Shown here: piece by piece, positions 10,698 to 23,155 of the stretch
How the letters are laid out: the number at the start of each line of letters is the position of its first letter
Numbering within the stretch: position 1 is the stretch's first letter
Source: Sepiola atlantica
Lineage: Eukaryota; Mollusca; Cephalopoda; Sepiida; Sepiolidae
Assembly: GCA_963556195.1 (NCBI GenBank)
Contig: OY744519.1
Span: forward strand, 106,493,500-106,557,499
Reading direction: 5' to 3'
Length of the DNA: 64,000 nucleotides
The notes under the pieces: generated by a model
Database searches by the model: none
What the model was told of the DNA's origin: nothing
What the model saw: only the letters and a program-made list of their open reading frames with translations
Made by a program: the position numbers and the translations under genes

Positions 10698-12395
10698 TAT
10701 GTGTGTGAATCACTTCTTGACTCGCTCTTCCCCACGCGCATCAGGTGGTGGAATGAGCGGTTCCTCACTTTTCTGCTCGCTTCTAAGCATGACTGCAGAA
10801 AAAAGACCATAACGCTCTCTGGTAGAATTGACGTCACGCCTCGACCTCTATCATCCATCGGGGTAATATTCTGATCGCAGAGCGGTTAATCACTTATCCG
10901 ATTGCCTCTTTTGACTTATCTGCTATTATTTCCATTCTTGAATAAGAATCTTACACTCTAATTAAATAACACATTCGGATCGAATGAACATGTGTTTAAA
11001 ATATCCGTTCTTGTGTGTCAATTTACAAGTGTTCTCGTAATGTCAAAAACGACGGCGCCATACTTTTTACATTGGTTCTGTTTATTGCATAATTCAATAC
11101 CATTCTCATTACTAAGGTCGATTATCATCGTTATTAATATTGTTATTAATGAACCATGCATTGTCAAGCTTGAACATACAAAACAAATTAAAGTAAAAGA
11201 AATAACGTTATTAAAATACAGCAGGTTTTAAAAGTTACATACCTATAAATTTTATATCTAAATTCACTTGTAAAAAACACAGCTGTCGGTTTGTTAACAT
11301 TCGAAACACTACTAATATTCCAGTAAGTTGTTGTTGCTGCTGCTGCTTATGCTGCTGCTGCTGCTGCTGATGATGATGATCGAATTGGACCTGTTTACAG
11401 AACCCACGGAACGTTCTTGTCGGCACAAAGACAAGTAACGTCTCGTCTGCATGGTTCTTTTCGTTAAGCATAGCTGTAAGATTGCGGGTGTTTACTCCCG
11501 ACGACTAATATAGCGAGATCCGGCGGGAAGATTGGACCTAGAACACATGAATGGAATTGCGGTTGCACATTCGAAGACACAACATGTTCTCCGCACTTCA
11601 TGTATTTTCGATTCCGTGTCTGACACGCCTTCTTGGCTAGTCAGAGACGCAATGCAAAGAAGACCATAGGACGTCGAACCCTGATGGTGACTCCTCCTAT
11701 ATATTTCACTTGAACCCAGTTAGCCGGCTAGTTCTGACACTACCACGTTGTCACCGCTGATTCAACGTTGACGAAGGGTTGTACTTTAGGGGAGAGACCT
11801 GTTGCTGATTGGTTCGTTGGCTGGCACATACACTGAATTACCCCCCGTATTGTTACACGCAAATGAAACGCTGTTAATACATACACATGTTGAAACGGAG
11901 AGACAGCGCGCGTTCTTATATTAGGTTTTTCGTGTTTGTAAAAATAAGAAAACAGCGAATCATGTTTGATCGAATAGAAAAAAAGTTGACAGTTTGTAAA
12001 GGAAAAAGAATTACGAGTTGTTTGAAACTTTGTTAGCTTGTACCGGGGGCTGTGGGGGGGGGGGGCGTCAAAACCACACAAGATAAGAAAATGAAAGACA
12101 AACAACTGCTGAGAGAAACGTCTCTGGATAATCGAGTTTTAAAAACAAAGAAATGTTTATCGTCGTTTCTGTCTCAGCAAAAGAGATCTTTGGCGAGAAA
12201 AAATATCTGCAATAAGTCAATAAAATAGATAAAACGCTAAAACAAGATAAACGAGAAGGAGAAAAAAATAATGTGCTTTCCCTCTATCCCCCCGAAAGAA
12301 AGCAATTGAAAAAGAAACGCTGTTTTTCGTTTCTTTATTTCAGGCTGTAATTCCTGATTTTTACTCACCACTCACCTTTCTATTTCATTTTATTT
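10698..12395. other. Unassigned DNA with short low-complexity tracts
   Basis: Contains a trinucleotide run at 11328-11378 (CTG/GCT then GAT units) that gives an antisense His/Gln run in a 78-residue frame, and a 13-14 base G-run near 12053. No convincing gene. The 121-residue minus frame at 11740-12105 spans the G-run and has no recognisable domain. Confidence 0.45.
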
Positions 12396-12399
12396 TTGT

Positions 12400-12600
12400 A
12401 TAATATTGGTTTAAAGTTTGAATTAAAATGCTTTTGTCTGGAGACATGTGTTACTCAAAGTTTGAAATTCACATGCAATGTAATGGATGTGAACAACATT
12501 AACAAGCTGCTGACCGTAAAAGTTGGTAACGTGGACTGTATTTTGTTTGATTTAGTGTTATGCAAAGATCGCAAAAGTTGATTCTGCTATTCGATATAAA
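12400..12600 (+). repeat. Dispersed repeat family D1, partial copy
   Basis: The core GTTGGTAACGTGGACTGTAT and TTTAGTGTTATGCAAAG near 12515-12570 match copy b at 9310-9360. The remainder is too diverged to align. Confidence 0.5.
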
Positions 12601-14119
12601 CATATGGTTTTTATCTGAGTACGTTCTATGTTTTCTCCAATCGATAAAATTGACTTTAATATTTACTTTTCTTATTTTATATTTTAGTAGTATAATTATA
12701 TAGAAAGGGTGAGCTTGACACTAACACTGGGAACTACTCTTACTGCCACTCAGTAAAAAATTGAATTTTATTTAAAAAATACACATATTTTTGTATGCTC
12801 TGATACTTTATTATTCAATCGATTTATTGGCTAATAGACATACTCTTGACCAATCGCTACGTCTCTACACAATTACAGAATGTTTACTTTAATAGTGCAC
12901 ATTGAATTATCATTTTTAATAAAACAATTCGGTTCAACTAATAATTTTAGGATAAAACGCTATCTTCGAAAGTGATTTGGAAGGTTTTGAATTGTCAGTA
13001 AGTAACTACTTTCTTGCTACAGAAATAAAATGTTTTATTTCCGAAGAACAATGCGTTTTTTATCTGAGTAAAGTTATGTATTTGTACATTCAAGTATTTT
13101 ATAATCAATTATGGTTGGTATAGAAGTCTTACATCTGTCTAAAACCCGGATTGTTATTCCCCATAACGCATAGTTATTTATTCTAGATCAAACGGATCGT
13201 TACAAGGACTCTTTCGCTTTTTCAATAAGCCCATTGCAGCGATTGGTGGCAGTTTTAAAGCCGGATTTGGTTTCAAAGTATATCTTTCCTTGAAATACTC
13301 GTTTCGGCAAGCAATGGCGGCGGCTCATTCAGGGATGACTATTTGGTCGTTGTTTAAGTTTTCAGAGTGTATACAACTCTCAATACAAGCGATTAATCAA
13401 TGATATATATCGCATGTGACACAGGAATATTCTTTTTTTAAATAACATACACATGAATTTCAGAGATGGGAGAGAATTAGCTATCCCCATCAACATTTGA
13501 GTATCGATACACATTGCAATAGAAATGGGCATAAGATGTCTTACTGAACTACAATTTGATCTTAATTGAAATAACTGATCGACCGAAGGACCTCAGAGAA
13601 AATAAGATAGTAGAGTATTTAATAGAAAGAAGAGTATTTGAAAATGAAGTATTTTTCTAAGTATTATTATAAGATTAGCGTTTAATTTAAGGAGAAAGCA
13701 AATATTTCGTCGAGAACTACTTATGAGTTTGAATAATAAGTAAATTATAAATCAAATTTAAATTAAAATGAACAATTACTAGACATTAAATGTACAAATA
13801 TGCATATATTGAAACGTTTGTATTATTGCATTTTTGTTGTTTTTAAATAAGTATCTTTCTATCTTGTGGTAAGGAATAAATACTAGCGTCTATACACAAA
13901 CACTGGGAGGAAGGAGCTGTCTTATATGATTAAATCTATTTCGTACATTAAGTAACATGACGTATTCCTATTACGGTTTTTGTTTTCTATAATTTTCCAA
14001 GTGTTAAATAAAATAATATAGAAATATAATCATATAATTGTAAAATAGCAATATAAATTCAATACAATCATTACTCAATAAAAGTTCAGTGTAATATTGT
14101 TATATGTTTTTTTTTTAAT
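12601..14119. other. Unassigned AT-rich DNA
   Basis: No recognised gene, RNA or repeat. All frames are short. Confidence 0.45.
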
Positions 14120-14655
14120 TTCATCCCCGGACATATGTATGTGCATGGAATAATGTGCTCACGTCTGGGGTGGTTCATCAACCACGGGCCTCCCCTTCTT
14201 GGACAGAGCGCAAAAAACAAAACAATTTAGAACCTAATAGGTCTAAAACTGTCTGCAAAGCTTGAAACCCCTGTAGCATCGCTACAGTGTTGCTTCCGTG
14301 TGCTTGTTTTAAAAGTACTTCCACGGAGTGTGCTTAATCGAATTTACTACGCTTAGACTCACTCAACGTAAATACGCCCGAGCCACATAACTAGAAGTAA
14401 AATCCTCCCTTTAACCGAAGATTTTCCGTAGATGCTAAAATAGTTTTAACTCTGATAGTTTATTCGTGCTTCTCGCATTATGGATTATCTCCTGCTTTCT
14501 TTTTCCCCGACTGTACAAACATGCAGAAATTTAAATGTAACGTTAACAAGCATCTTACTGCCCATCTCCATATCCAGGTTACCCCTCTAAATCTAGTCCC
14601 TATAATAGTAGCTCCTTATGCTTCAGTGGCTATATGCCTTGTTTGGAGTTAACAC
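14120..14655 (+). pseudogene. LINE-A 3' end, heavily decayed copy
   Basis: Nucleotide similarity to LINE-A runs from the ATGCATGGAATAATG block (Met-Glu-Tyr-Cys-Cys-His region of intact relatives) near 14140, through a SVASVCLF-x-KYFHGVC segment near 14300, to the 3' flank GTACAAACATGCAGAAAT near 14510 and TATGCCTTGTTTGGAGTTAA near 14630. Many indels. It is the most degraded of the four LINE-A copies. Confidence 0.65.
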
Positions 14656-15009
14656 ATATTTTTGAAAGTATAAGTTAATTAATACTTTTCTTTTTTACTT
14701 AGTTTATCTATGATAAAACTTTACATATAGAATGAAAACATGCAGCATATTAGTCGGGCAATACTGGATGACTTTGATAAGCTGTAACCGTATAATTCTA
14801 GTGATATTAGCTAGGCATGTGTGCCGGCTGTACAAAGTTTCATTGGCAATGCGTAATAGTAAAAAAAATCAATCAGCGAGATCTTTTTCGTTTCTTTTTA
14901 GACGTTGTACGTAATATTTCGACGGTGAAGTGGTTGGTGATCGACGGGTAGGAAGCATCGAAAAACATATGAGACGAAAGATCTTAAATCTCTGTTTTGC
15001 TTATATAAT
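14656..15009. other. Unassigned DNA
   Basis: No recognised feature. A 60-residue frame at 14732 has no motif. Confidence 0.4.
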
Positions 15010-15455
15010 AGCAATGGTTAAATAAAGATGAGGAGTATAAAGTGATGAGGAAGAGAGAAATATGTTGGAGACGGAAAAAGATGGTAAAGAAGGCAGAGGT
15101 GAGGGAGAGAAAACGATAAGGAAAAGGCAAACACACGGAAGGACGAAAATATCAGGAAGAAGTAAAAGATGGGAAAGAAGGCAGATATGCTAAAGAAAGA
15201 ATAAAACGAGAGAGAAGAAAAGTTTGAGTATGATAGTAAAATGAAGAAGAAAAAGATAAGTAAAAAGAAATAGATGAGGAAGAAGAAAAAGATGAGAACG
15301 AGGGAAAAGATTAGACGAAAAAAAGATGAGGAAGAAAAGATGAAGAGGATGGAAAGATGAAGGAAGAGGAAAATATGAGGAAGAAATAAAAGATGAGAAA
15401 GAAAGATATGATGATCAAGAAAGAAAAAATGAAGAAAAGAGAAAAATATAAAGAG
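15010..15455. repeat. Purine-rich (GAA/GAGGAAGAAAAAGATG) tract
   Basis: About 445 bases in which the plus strand is almost all A and G, built from degenerate GAAGAAAAAGATGAGG-like units. The opposite strand gives Phe/Ser/Leu-rich frames, which are artefacts. Confidence 0.85.
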
Positions 15456-15639
15456 AATGAAAATCTGTCAACAGTATTCCATGCATTAACAAATAGTGGC
15501 TTTATAGAGATATAGGATACTTGCAGGTGTGTGATATTTTCTAGCCCGGTTAAGGGAGTCCACATCTTTTTGCAGTATTTACAATGTATTCCAATTTTTT
15601 TTTTCCTGAGAATTTTAGACCGCGGAGTGTGAACGTGGG

Positions 15640-16215
15640 ACTCTCTCTGGAAGGGTTCATATCAGCCATGGTAATCGGTAGTTGAAAAGTTGCGAGTCCA
15701 AATATTGATCAATACAATTGACTAAGTATGATTATCATGGGACGGTATGTGACAAGTATTTGTAGACATTGGATTTGAAGACCACTATGATGCAATCTCC
15801 AGAGAAGCAGTCTTGCAGTAATACGTTCCACAGACGGGAAGCCCTTGCACAGAAGCTCTGTCCATAGGCATTCCGTCTGTCGCTAGGTGTATGGTTGTAG
15901 AACGGTTAGTCTTTCTCTGTTGTGGTAAAAGCACGAGTTATTGCTGTCAAAATCTTACAAGGAGACGCAAAGATTGCAGCTACCTCGAGCACTTTCCATG
16001 GAAATAATGATAGAGAAGACCAAGACTAGGAACGTGTCTTCCGTGAGAAAGGGTTTGTTGCGAATAGAAGAGATCATCCCTTCACTAGATTGTGAAGTTG
16101 ATTGTGTACTCTGTCAAGGCAGAAAAGGGTGATCTGAGTGGCGCCACCCTCGTTGTGGCAGTTATACTCCAGCTTAAGATGTGACTGGCTCTTTTATAGG
16201 AATACGATTGAAGAT
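15640..16215 (-). pseudogene. LINE-B reverse-transcriptase C-terminal remnant
   Basis: The minus strand reads, in shifting frames, YKSQ...LEYNCH near 16180, a diverged LFATNPFSRKT in place of the usual L-x-SHRRNV, FPWKVLE near 16000, and near 15880-15740 RRNAYGQSFCARASRLWNVL followed by FKSNVYKYL. That order (thumb region, SHRRN, YFHGKCS, R-x-SRLWN-x-L, F-K-x-NV-x-KYL) is the C-terminal end of jockey/CR1-type LINE reverse transcriptases. Frame changes make it a pseudogene. Related fragments lie at 23465-26640, 27170-27490 and 45240-45875. Confidence 0.75.
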
Positions 16216-17040
16216 CAAAGATGGACAATTAATATGATGTATTAAATGTTAACCGATGGTCGAGTGAACTCCTTAAACAGAAAAAAATGGAAGGTAGAAG
16301 GAGATTGTAATTGTCTTACATTTATTTAGTGGCATGTTCTGCTTTATTACGTTTATAAGCGAGGGATACATCAAAGTATTCCACGAGTACCTGTCTTGTA
16401 GCAGGTAAAAGTTAACATTTATCGTCTCCCATTCTTCAATATTAACTATAACACGTGTGACATCCGAGCGTATAAGAATCGGCAAAAATACGCCAACATT
16501 TATCGAAATTGCAGCGGTCACATATATTACTTGCTCATGGTGTTAATACACAGGTTCACCATTGGGTAACTTGCCCATCGGCCAATCAGATGTCTTGACG
16601 TAGGAGTACAATTTGTTAGACTATTTTCAGCGCTAACACAGTCTTGCATATTCCCGCTTTTAATCAGCTGGAGTTTTTAGAGCGTACTAACCAGACGTTC
16701 TGGTGTTGGCTCTTCCATCACCAGCGACGGAATGTAATCTACAAATATGCGTGGCGCCTCTTTTTGTCAAAATTGACTCTTAGCTGTTTTTAATTTCTTT
16801 TTTAGCACTTCAAAAAATAAATGCTATTTTCTGTTAAGCTTCAATATCGTATGGTGTCGTCTATTCATTTCGAATATGGAGTTGGATGGACCTTCGATCA
16901 CAACCTAACTTAAATTATCGCGTTCCAATGTTATTCCTATACGTTACACAAACCTCTCTTCCTGTCTCTTTATCAATAAAAAAGAAGACAACTAATTGAT
17001 GAGTAGACAAAACTTATTGATAAGAAGAAAACGACTATCT
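16216..17040. other. Unassigned non-coding DNA
   Basis: Mixed-composition DNA with one 82-residue frame that has no recognised motif. Confidence 0.4.
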
Positions 17041-17045
17041 CTAAC

Positions 17046-17047
17046 CC

Positions 17048-17085
<38 letters not shown>

Positions 17086-17110
17086 TTCATGCTTATTCTT
17101 ATTCTTATCC

Positions 17111-17178
<68 letters not shown>
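17046..17178. repeat. (ATT)n ... (AAT)n inverted microsatellite
   Basis: About 40 bases of ATT, a short TTATTCTTATCC-type spacer, then about 65 bases of AAT running into AAC/AAG units. The two arms are complementary and could form a long hairpin. Poly-Leu/Ile/Asn frames over it are artefacts. Confidence 0.95.
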
Positions 17179-17180
<2 letters not shown>

Positions 17181-17649
17181 CAACAAGAAGAAGAAGCAGA
17201 AGAAAAAGAAGACAAATAGAATATTTTTGTGTATATATTGAACGAGAAATGACTGATTTTCTTTTCTGTTTTTATTATCAGATATTATTGAGATTAAGCC
17301 TATCCTTATTTGCTTATGAAATTTAAATTTGCATAAGTTAATATTCTTTGCTTTTTATTAGTATAAGTTATTATTAAGATTAATCCTGTTTTCTTTACTA
17401 AACCCTAAAATAAATGTGCATGCTATTATTGAAGCGATCCGTACACACGTACGTTCACTTTTATTATATAATGTATGATGGATACCCTTACGCCTCATCA
17501 TTTATAAGATAAAGAGACAAAGAAGAACATTTACTCTAGCAAGCAGTAAATACAAAGTTACGCAACCCTTACTGAAAAGACGACTAAAAGAATACTTTCT
17601 TAATATAAAGCTGGGCTATGTAAACATTTTTATTATCAATAAATTTGAT

Positions 17650-18365
17650 ATAGAACAAATGTCACCTTTATTTTTTCATCTTTGTCTTTTTGTTTGTAGT
17701 TTCGTTAGTTCTGCCATACATGTTATTTTCTTTATTCCTTTTTCTTTCTTTATCCTTATTTCTTTGTTCGTTCTTTTTTACTTTTGGGTTTTTTTCTTAC
17801 TTATTTTATTTCAACTCCCTACTTATTTTCCTATTTACTTTTTTTATCTTTCTCTTCATTCTCTTCTTTCTTTTTTATTCTTCTGTTTTACTTTCCCTTT
17901 TTTCTTTTGTGTCATTGCTATTTGCTCCATGTTTCCATTTTCTTCTTCATCGTTTTATTTCTCTTTCTCTTTCTTCTTTCTCTTTTATTGTTTGTTTTTT
18001 CTATTTTTTCTCTTTCCTCCTCTTCTTTTCGTATATTTTCTGTTTTTATTTGTCCTTTTTGTCTGTTTCTTTTTTTACCTTTCTAGTATGTAGCATTCCT
18101 GTTCTAGCTCTTGTATTACTGTTTCTCTTTCATTTTCGCCTTTTTCTTGTCAGACTTTCTTTTTTTCTATTTTTTGTTTTATTTTCACTTCTATTTTCTC
18201 TGATCTATTTTTCTTTAACTTTATTCTTTTATTTCTTATATTTCTTATCTTTTTTCTTTTTCCTTAATTTTCATGCTTCATCATTTCTTTTATCTTTTTC
18301 TTTTTATCTTCTTTCATTGATACTTTTTAAAAAACTTTTCCTATTTTATTCCCTTTCAATTTTTC
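17650..18365. repeat. Pyrimidine-rich (TTTTCTTT)n-like tract
   Basis: About 700 bases in which the plus strand is overwhelmingly T and C. It produces three overlapping Phe/Leu/Ser-rich frames (up to 276 residues) that resemble membrane proteins only because TTT, TTC and CTT are hydrophobic codons. Its strand bias is opposite to that of the tract at 15010-15455. Confidence 0.9.
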
Positions 18366-19160
18366 ATCATGTTTGCGTTTCTTCTTTTTTTCGTGATTGG
18401 TTAGTATATTTCGTAGATTTCTCATTTAAATTCTTCGACTCTATTTTATTCCTTTATTTTCCATATGCGATTCTTAACAAACAGTATTACCCATTGATTT
18501 TTGCGCAAATTACTTTCTGACCTTACAACATCCTCATTCTATAGTTCAAACTAATATAATCAAAATCTATAATGAACAACAAACACATCAACATATTTTA
18601 GCATGCATGAGATAGTGGAAAATTTTCTGATAGACATTGAAGTCAAGAATTGATCGTTACGTGGTTCTTTCTATTTGTTTGTTTTTCTTAATTCTCCCAG
18701 TACGAAAACGAGGCACGTACGGATTGGTCGCCATAGTTGAAAGTAATACGAATTTATCCAGGAAAAATACTAGTAAAAGTAAAGCAACAAACATTGTGAT
18801 AAACTATGTATATTTATTAACATTTCCATTTTCATATTTTATATTTTTGTTCCATAAACAATGATTCATGGCAGAGGCTCTGATTGGTTAATCCAGAACA
18901 CGTGTTAAAAATGGCTTTAAATATAATTAAATTTAAATAGCAGTTAGTGTTACGAAGTTTTTGTGGATGGTGTGCCAGTGTGTGTGAAGTTTACAACAGG
19001 ATACTGCTCGTATTCTGATTTCTATGATAATCAAAAACTTCCGAAATATAATGGCCGAACGTACAACGAGCTGCGCGTCTCCAACTGACACCGCATCTAG
19101 CAAACACCTGTTAACAAATGATGTGGGGCTAGAGTTAGATGTTTACCCAATAACAGACGA
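18366..19160. other. Unassigned AT-rich DNA
   Basis: No recognised feature. The stretch 19045-19110 is locally richer in GC but shows no motif. Confidence 0.4.
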
Positions 19161-19164
19161 ATTA

Positions 19165-19245
19165 TCCATATAGAGCTCGAAATAACGAATCATTTGTAAC
19201 CCTGAGGTCGACAGTTCGAATCAACTTCACCGCATCTCACTTTTT
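19165..19245 (+). tRNA. tRNA-like remnant (tRNA-Thr-like or SINE head)
   Basis: Contains an AGAGCTCGAAATAACGA D-arm-like block, an anticodon-loop-like TTTGTAA (anticodon TGT, Thr, if the fold is right), then GAGGTCGACAGTTCGAATC, a near-perfect variable-loop plus T-arm with a B-box. The 5' acceptor strand cannot be paired convincingly with the 3' side, so it is probably a tRNA pseudogene or SINE head rather than a working tRNA. Confidence 0.4.
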
Positions 19246-19590
19246 ATATCTGAAACTACAGTAAATTGCACCTCTTGCTGATCGAAGCTTTTATATACGA
19301 CACACGCGTTTATTTGTCGTTTACTTTTGGGTGGCTCGGCTTTATTTATTACACATGGGCTTCTGTCACCATGACACACCTTGTAGGCCAATGGAGAGTT
19401 TCTGGGGATCCAGTCTGTCCCTAAATAACTCGACCTGGAAAATTATAGAGAAGATGAATAAAGAAAACGGACACAGTTTAAATGATTTTTAGTAGCTCTT
19501 CAATTAGTGAGGAAAAATGGATTTCAACATGCCTATCTCGTTAGACGTGGGGTCCAGATAAAAGCCACCGTACATTCACAAGCTAATATA

Positions 19591-19624
<34 letters not shown>
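19591..19624. repeat. (CT)n microsatellite
   Basis: Seventeen CT units. Confidence 0.95.
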
Positions 19625-19628
<4 letters not shown>

Positions 19629-20929
19629 CCACTCATTAAATCGTTAATGAAATTTACAATCCGTTCTACAATCAAACCATATTTGGTACAGATAAACTGC
19701 ACTATGTGTCTGATTTGTCCACCAAGTCTCACTCATGACTTTCAAACAGCCTTTGTTTTATCGATGTTGAATTACATGCTGTACATGTGCACTTAAGCGT
19801 TGCAAACACACTAAAATGTGGCGTGCAAAATTGTCAATAACTTTGATACACTTTTGTGTTTAGCACTCCTTCGTTTTGGCTGTCATGGCATTTTTGAGTT
19901 CAGGAATAATTTTGGGATTGCGTTGATTAGACATTCATATTGAAGAGATTAAAAGACTGGGAGGGGATTAAGGTTTGCATCGCACCTTCTACTAATGAGA
20001 CGAACACGATAATCTCCTTGCAGCCTTTTTAACGAATCATTTTAAGTGCAGAGGATTTCCTGATCGTACGGAAACGATTGTTCATTTCTCACAATGCCCC
20101 TAATTTCTGCTGAAGGCTGCCCAAGACTCTTCATAGACTACTAGGTAACGCCAAGTATTGATAACCACAGAGGTGCACATTAGGAGCATATAATTGAACG
20201 GCTATCAATCAAACACTGTTGAGCATTTATGACTGAAACTGTGTAGAACAAGTAAGGCATGAAGTGAAATTTATTCGTACGATTGGAAAACAAAGAGTGT
20301 TAGATGGGTAATATTTATTGGGCATCCTGTGTAACATTGGGCTTCAAATGTTATCATTTTTCTGTTTTGATAGTTTTACAATTAATGTTTTTCTCTCGCT
20401 TTTTATTGATATACTAACAGAAAGATCCGACTTCGCTCGAAATTTAATTAGCAATACTGTGTCATTTTACACCATGGAAATAACACCATATCACAATCTT
20501 TATCTTGTCACTGTCCCCCTTTTCGCCTTTAATATAGTCGGAAGAAACTGAAATTTTGGGAATCTCTGTGAATTAGTTTCTTATACGTATGGTTTAAATT
20601 TCATTAAAACATGATATACGCATTAACTGTCTTAAGAGGGTCTGCCATCTAGATATCTTAGATGGGGCACATAGCGATTCAGCACATTGAAGAGTGTGTA
20701 AAGCTTAGGGAAAATATATATTGTTTATCTCGGAGATTTTTAGACATATGATTTAAATTTCATCAAACTTGGATACATCTGAAGCTTAAAGTAAGGTTCA
20801 TTTTATATTCCAATAACAATGTTTTTATTTTATTATTTTTATTTTTATTTCTTCACATTTTCAAAAAATATAAAATTTCTGTGAGATATATTTGTTACGG
20901 TCCGTTTAATTTGTCTTGAGCAAAACAAC
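19625..20929. other. Unassigned non-coding DNA
   Basis: No recognised gene or repeat. The longest frame (77 residues, 20318-20551) has no motif. Confidence 0.4.
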
Positions 20930-21183
20930 ACATGGTCAACGGGGATGGAAAGACCAACGAGGGATAAACCTAACCAGACATTCGCTCGAAGATTGTGAAG
21001 AGCACTGTTTATTGACATCCAAATCTGAGAAGACCAATGGTCGTTACCAACGAGAAATCAATGGTAAGCGTCTGTTGTGATAACGCAAATTCATTTGCAG
21101 TAGTTATCGAAAGACGTGGAGAGCACTGGAAATCTAGGGGGACTTGTTGTCACTCAGACTCCAGGGAACACCACTGTTGATTA
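20930..21183 (+). mobile_element. R2-like LINE 3' untranslated end, upstream half
   Basis: Matches 58090-58235 and 59186-59310 on the plus strand (GGGGATGGAAAGACC, AGACCAATGGTCGTTACCAA, TCATTTGCAGTAGTTATCGA, CAGACTCCAGGGAACACC). The match stops at TTGATTA (21177-21183), where a CACTA-type transposon begins, and resumes at 23382. The coding part is absent (5' truncation). Confidence 0.85.
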
Positions 21184-21429
21184 CACTAGTTTACAAAAAA
21201 AACTTGGGTCTGAGGCAAGAATGGGGATAAATGTTTTTTGCTAACTTGGGTGTGCTGAATTTAAATTTATAAATAGTTTTGCTCTATCACCTCTAGTTTT
21301 CTGACTTTTAAATAGTTTCATTTTAGTATAAACAGAGAATGAATGTGCATATTTCAAGAGTTGCAGCAGCTTATAACAGATAAAACTGGATAGATAAAGA
21401 ACACTGATTGAATAAATATACTTGGGTGA

Positions 21430-22860
21430 CACAATTACACAATTCATAGACAGACAGTCAAAAGTGTGTTTCCTTAGAAGATCTGGTGTAGTTTGCCTCC
21501 TGGATGTCACGCAAGAGCATCCAGCAGAAGTCTCCCATCACGTCGGGCTTCTATTTGCCTTGATAGTTGCTCTCCATCTTCGTAATGTCTTGGTGGAATA
21601 TTTGGCGATGCTCATCACTCACTGCTCCAAAGTTTGGCGGGAAGGAGTTGAGTTGAAAATGGAGAAAATTAATCTTGAGTGACATGCGGCACACCATATC
21701 CTCGTAAGACTTTAGCAACTCTTCAATACAGGCTTGGTAATCTGGTATGCGTGTGTTACTAACGAAGCCACTACAGACTGACTTGAATGCTTTCCATGCT
21801 CTAAGTTCCTTTAAGTTAAGAAGCTCCTCAAAATCAGTATAGCAGCACTAAGACCTGGGAACACAGTTGACAAGTGTTGGAAGGCAGCACCATTTTTGTC
21901 CAACGCTTTCACGAAAGTCTTCATCAAACCAAGCTTGATGTGAAGAGGAGGAAGAAGCACCTTATTCATGTCCACCAGAGGATTCTTCTTGACGTTGTGT
22001 TCGCCAGGAACAAATGTGCTTCTAGACCCCAGTCTTTTTGCTTGTAATACTTGGATACAGCTCGACTATTCCATAGACAGCGAAAACAACTGCACTTTGT
22101 AAAGCCTGCTTGCATACCCATAAATAGACCAATGGCCTTGAGGTCCCCACACAGACTCCACTGGTACTCGTTATACTTAATAGCTTCTAAAAGGAGCTCC
22201 ATATTGTCATAGGACTCCTTTAGATGGACAGAGTGTGCAATGGAAATGCTGGGATATTTACTCCCGTTGTACAGAAGCACAGCCTTAAGACTTCAATTGG
22301 AAGAGTCTATGAAAAGACGCAATTCTGAATGATTATGTGGCAAACCGAGGGACGTGAACAAGCCAGTTATGTTTGTGCAGTAGCACAACTTGTTTTCCAT
22401 ATCGAAAAAAGAAGGAAAGTCTTTGTTCCGATTCCTGAAACTGGTGATCCTTATATCTTCCCGGACAAGGTTCCACTGTTTAAGCCGATAAGCCAAGAGC
22501 TGTGACTGCTGTTTTGACAGATACAAATCACGAGCAAGATCATTTAGGTTTTCTTGCATGATCCAGTGTGGCTCGTTGCCACTTGTTAGCAGATGGAAGG
22601 TTTGGATATTTGATCTTTATCCTAGAAGATGCATTGAAACCAGTTATATTAGTTAGACAAAAATAACAATCATCTGCGTGGCTTCGTGGCTTTCTCCAAC
22701 TTATCGGGACTGCAAAGTTGAAAGCCGTTTTCTTGCCATTAAACCATGCAGTTAGTCCATTGTAGCAAGGTTTACAACAGATGTGTGGAGCCCAAGACTT
22801 GTCCTGATCACCAATTTTACAGTCAAAATAGTGAAAGTAGGCGGTTCTGGGGAGGAGAAT
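21430..22860 (-). pseudogene. Repetitive protein gene of unknown function inside the CACTA-type element (candidate transposase)
   Basis: Reading the minus strand in several frames gives one continuous protein-like series. A Cys/His-rich segment (WAPHICCKPCYNGLTAW, then DDCYFC) lies at 22850-22665; a helical LARDLYLSKQQSQLLAYRL segment at about 22540-22480; LRLFIDSS then, after a stop, SLKAVLLYNG near 22320-22250; LCGDLKAIGLFMGMQAG near 22160; LLPPLHIKLGLMKTFVKAL near 21950; and FGAVSDEHRQIFHQDI near 21620. I recall very similar multi-copy proteins, usually labelled uncharacterised, from many invertebrate genomes. The acidic residues in FIDSS, CGDLK and DEH could be a DDE/D-type triad, but this is inference. 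At least one stop (about 22290) and several frameshifts make this copy inactive. Its position within CACTA-type termini suggests it is the element's own gene. Confidence 0.65.
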
Positions 22861-22945
22861 GGTAGTTCGACGTTGTGTAACTGTTGTGAAGTCCCCACAC
22901 GATTGAGACCTGCTGTCTTAACTGCCAAAATCCATCTTGATATAT

Positions 22946-22949
<4 letters not shown>

Positions 22950-22989
<40 letters not shown>

Positions 22990-23155
22990 GAGATAGAGCA
23001 ATAGTAGAGATAGGAGAAGAAAGAGTGATAAATATGCGACGATTGTCCAAATTTATTTCAAATTTCAATTGTTCAATGCAAGGTGCATTCAGTAATAAAC
23101 TAGTGTTTATTATTCTTTCCTTAAGCCAAGGCTTATATATATATATATATATAAT
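22950..23155. mobile_element. TA tract plus single arm of the fold-back element family
   Basis: (TA)n at 22950-22988 is followed by 22990-23138, which matches the left arm of the fold-back element at 2497-2633 (GAGATAGAGCAAT, TTGTTCAATGCAAGGTG, TTCTTTCCTTAAGCCAAGGC), and then by a short TA tract (23138-23152). The opposite arm is missing. Confidence 0.8.

Noticed and set aside
11235..11471. Polyglutamine/polyhistidine protein frame
   Set aside because: It derives from a CTG/GAT trinucleotide run. The flanking residues show no conserved domain and there is no supporting gene structure.
17690..18520. 276-residue hydrophobic frame resembling a multi-pass membrane protein
   Set aside because: The DNA is a T/C-rich low-complexity tract in which all three forward frames stay open. 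There is no domain, and hydrophobicity follows from TTT, TTC and CTT codons.
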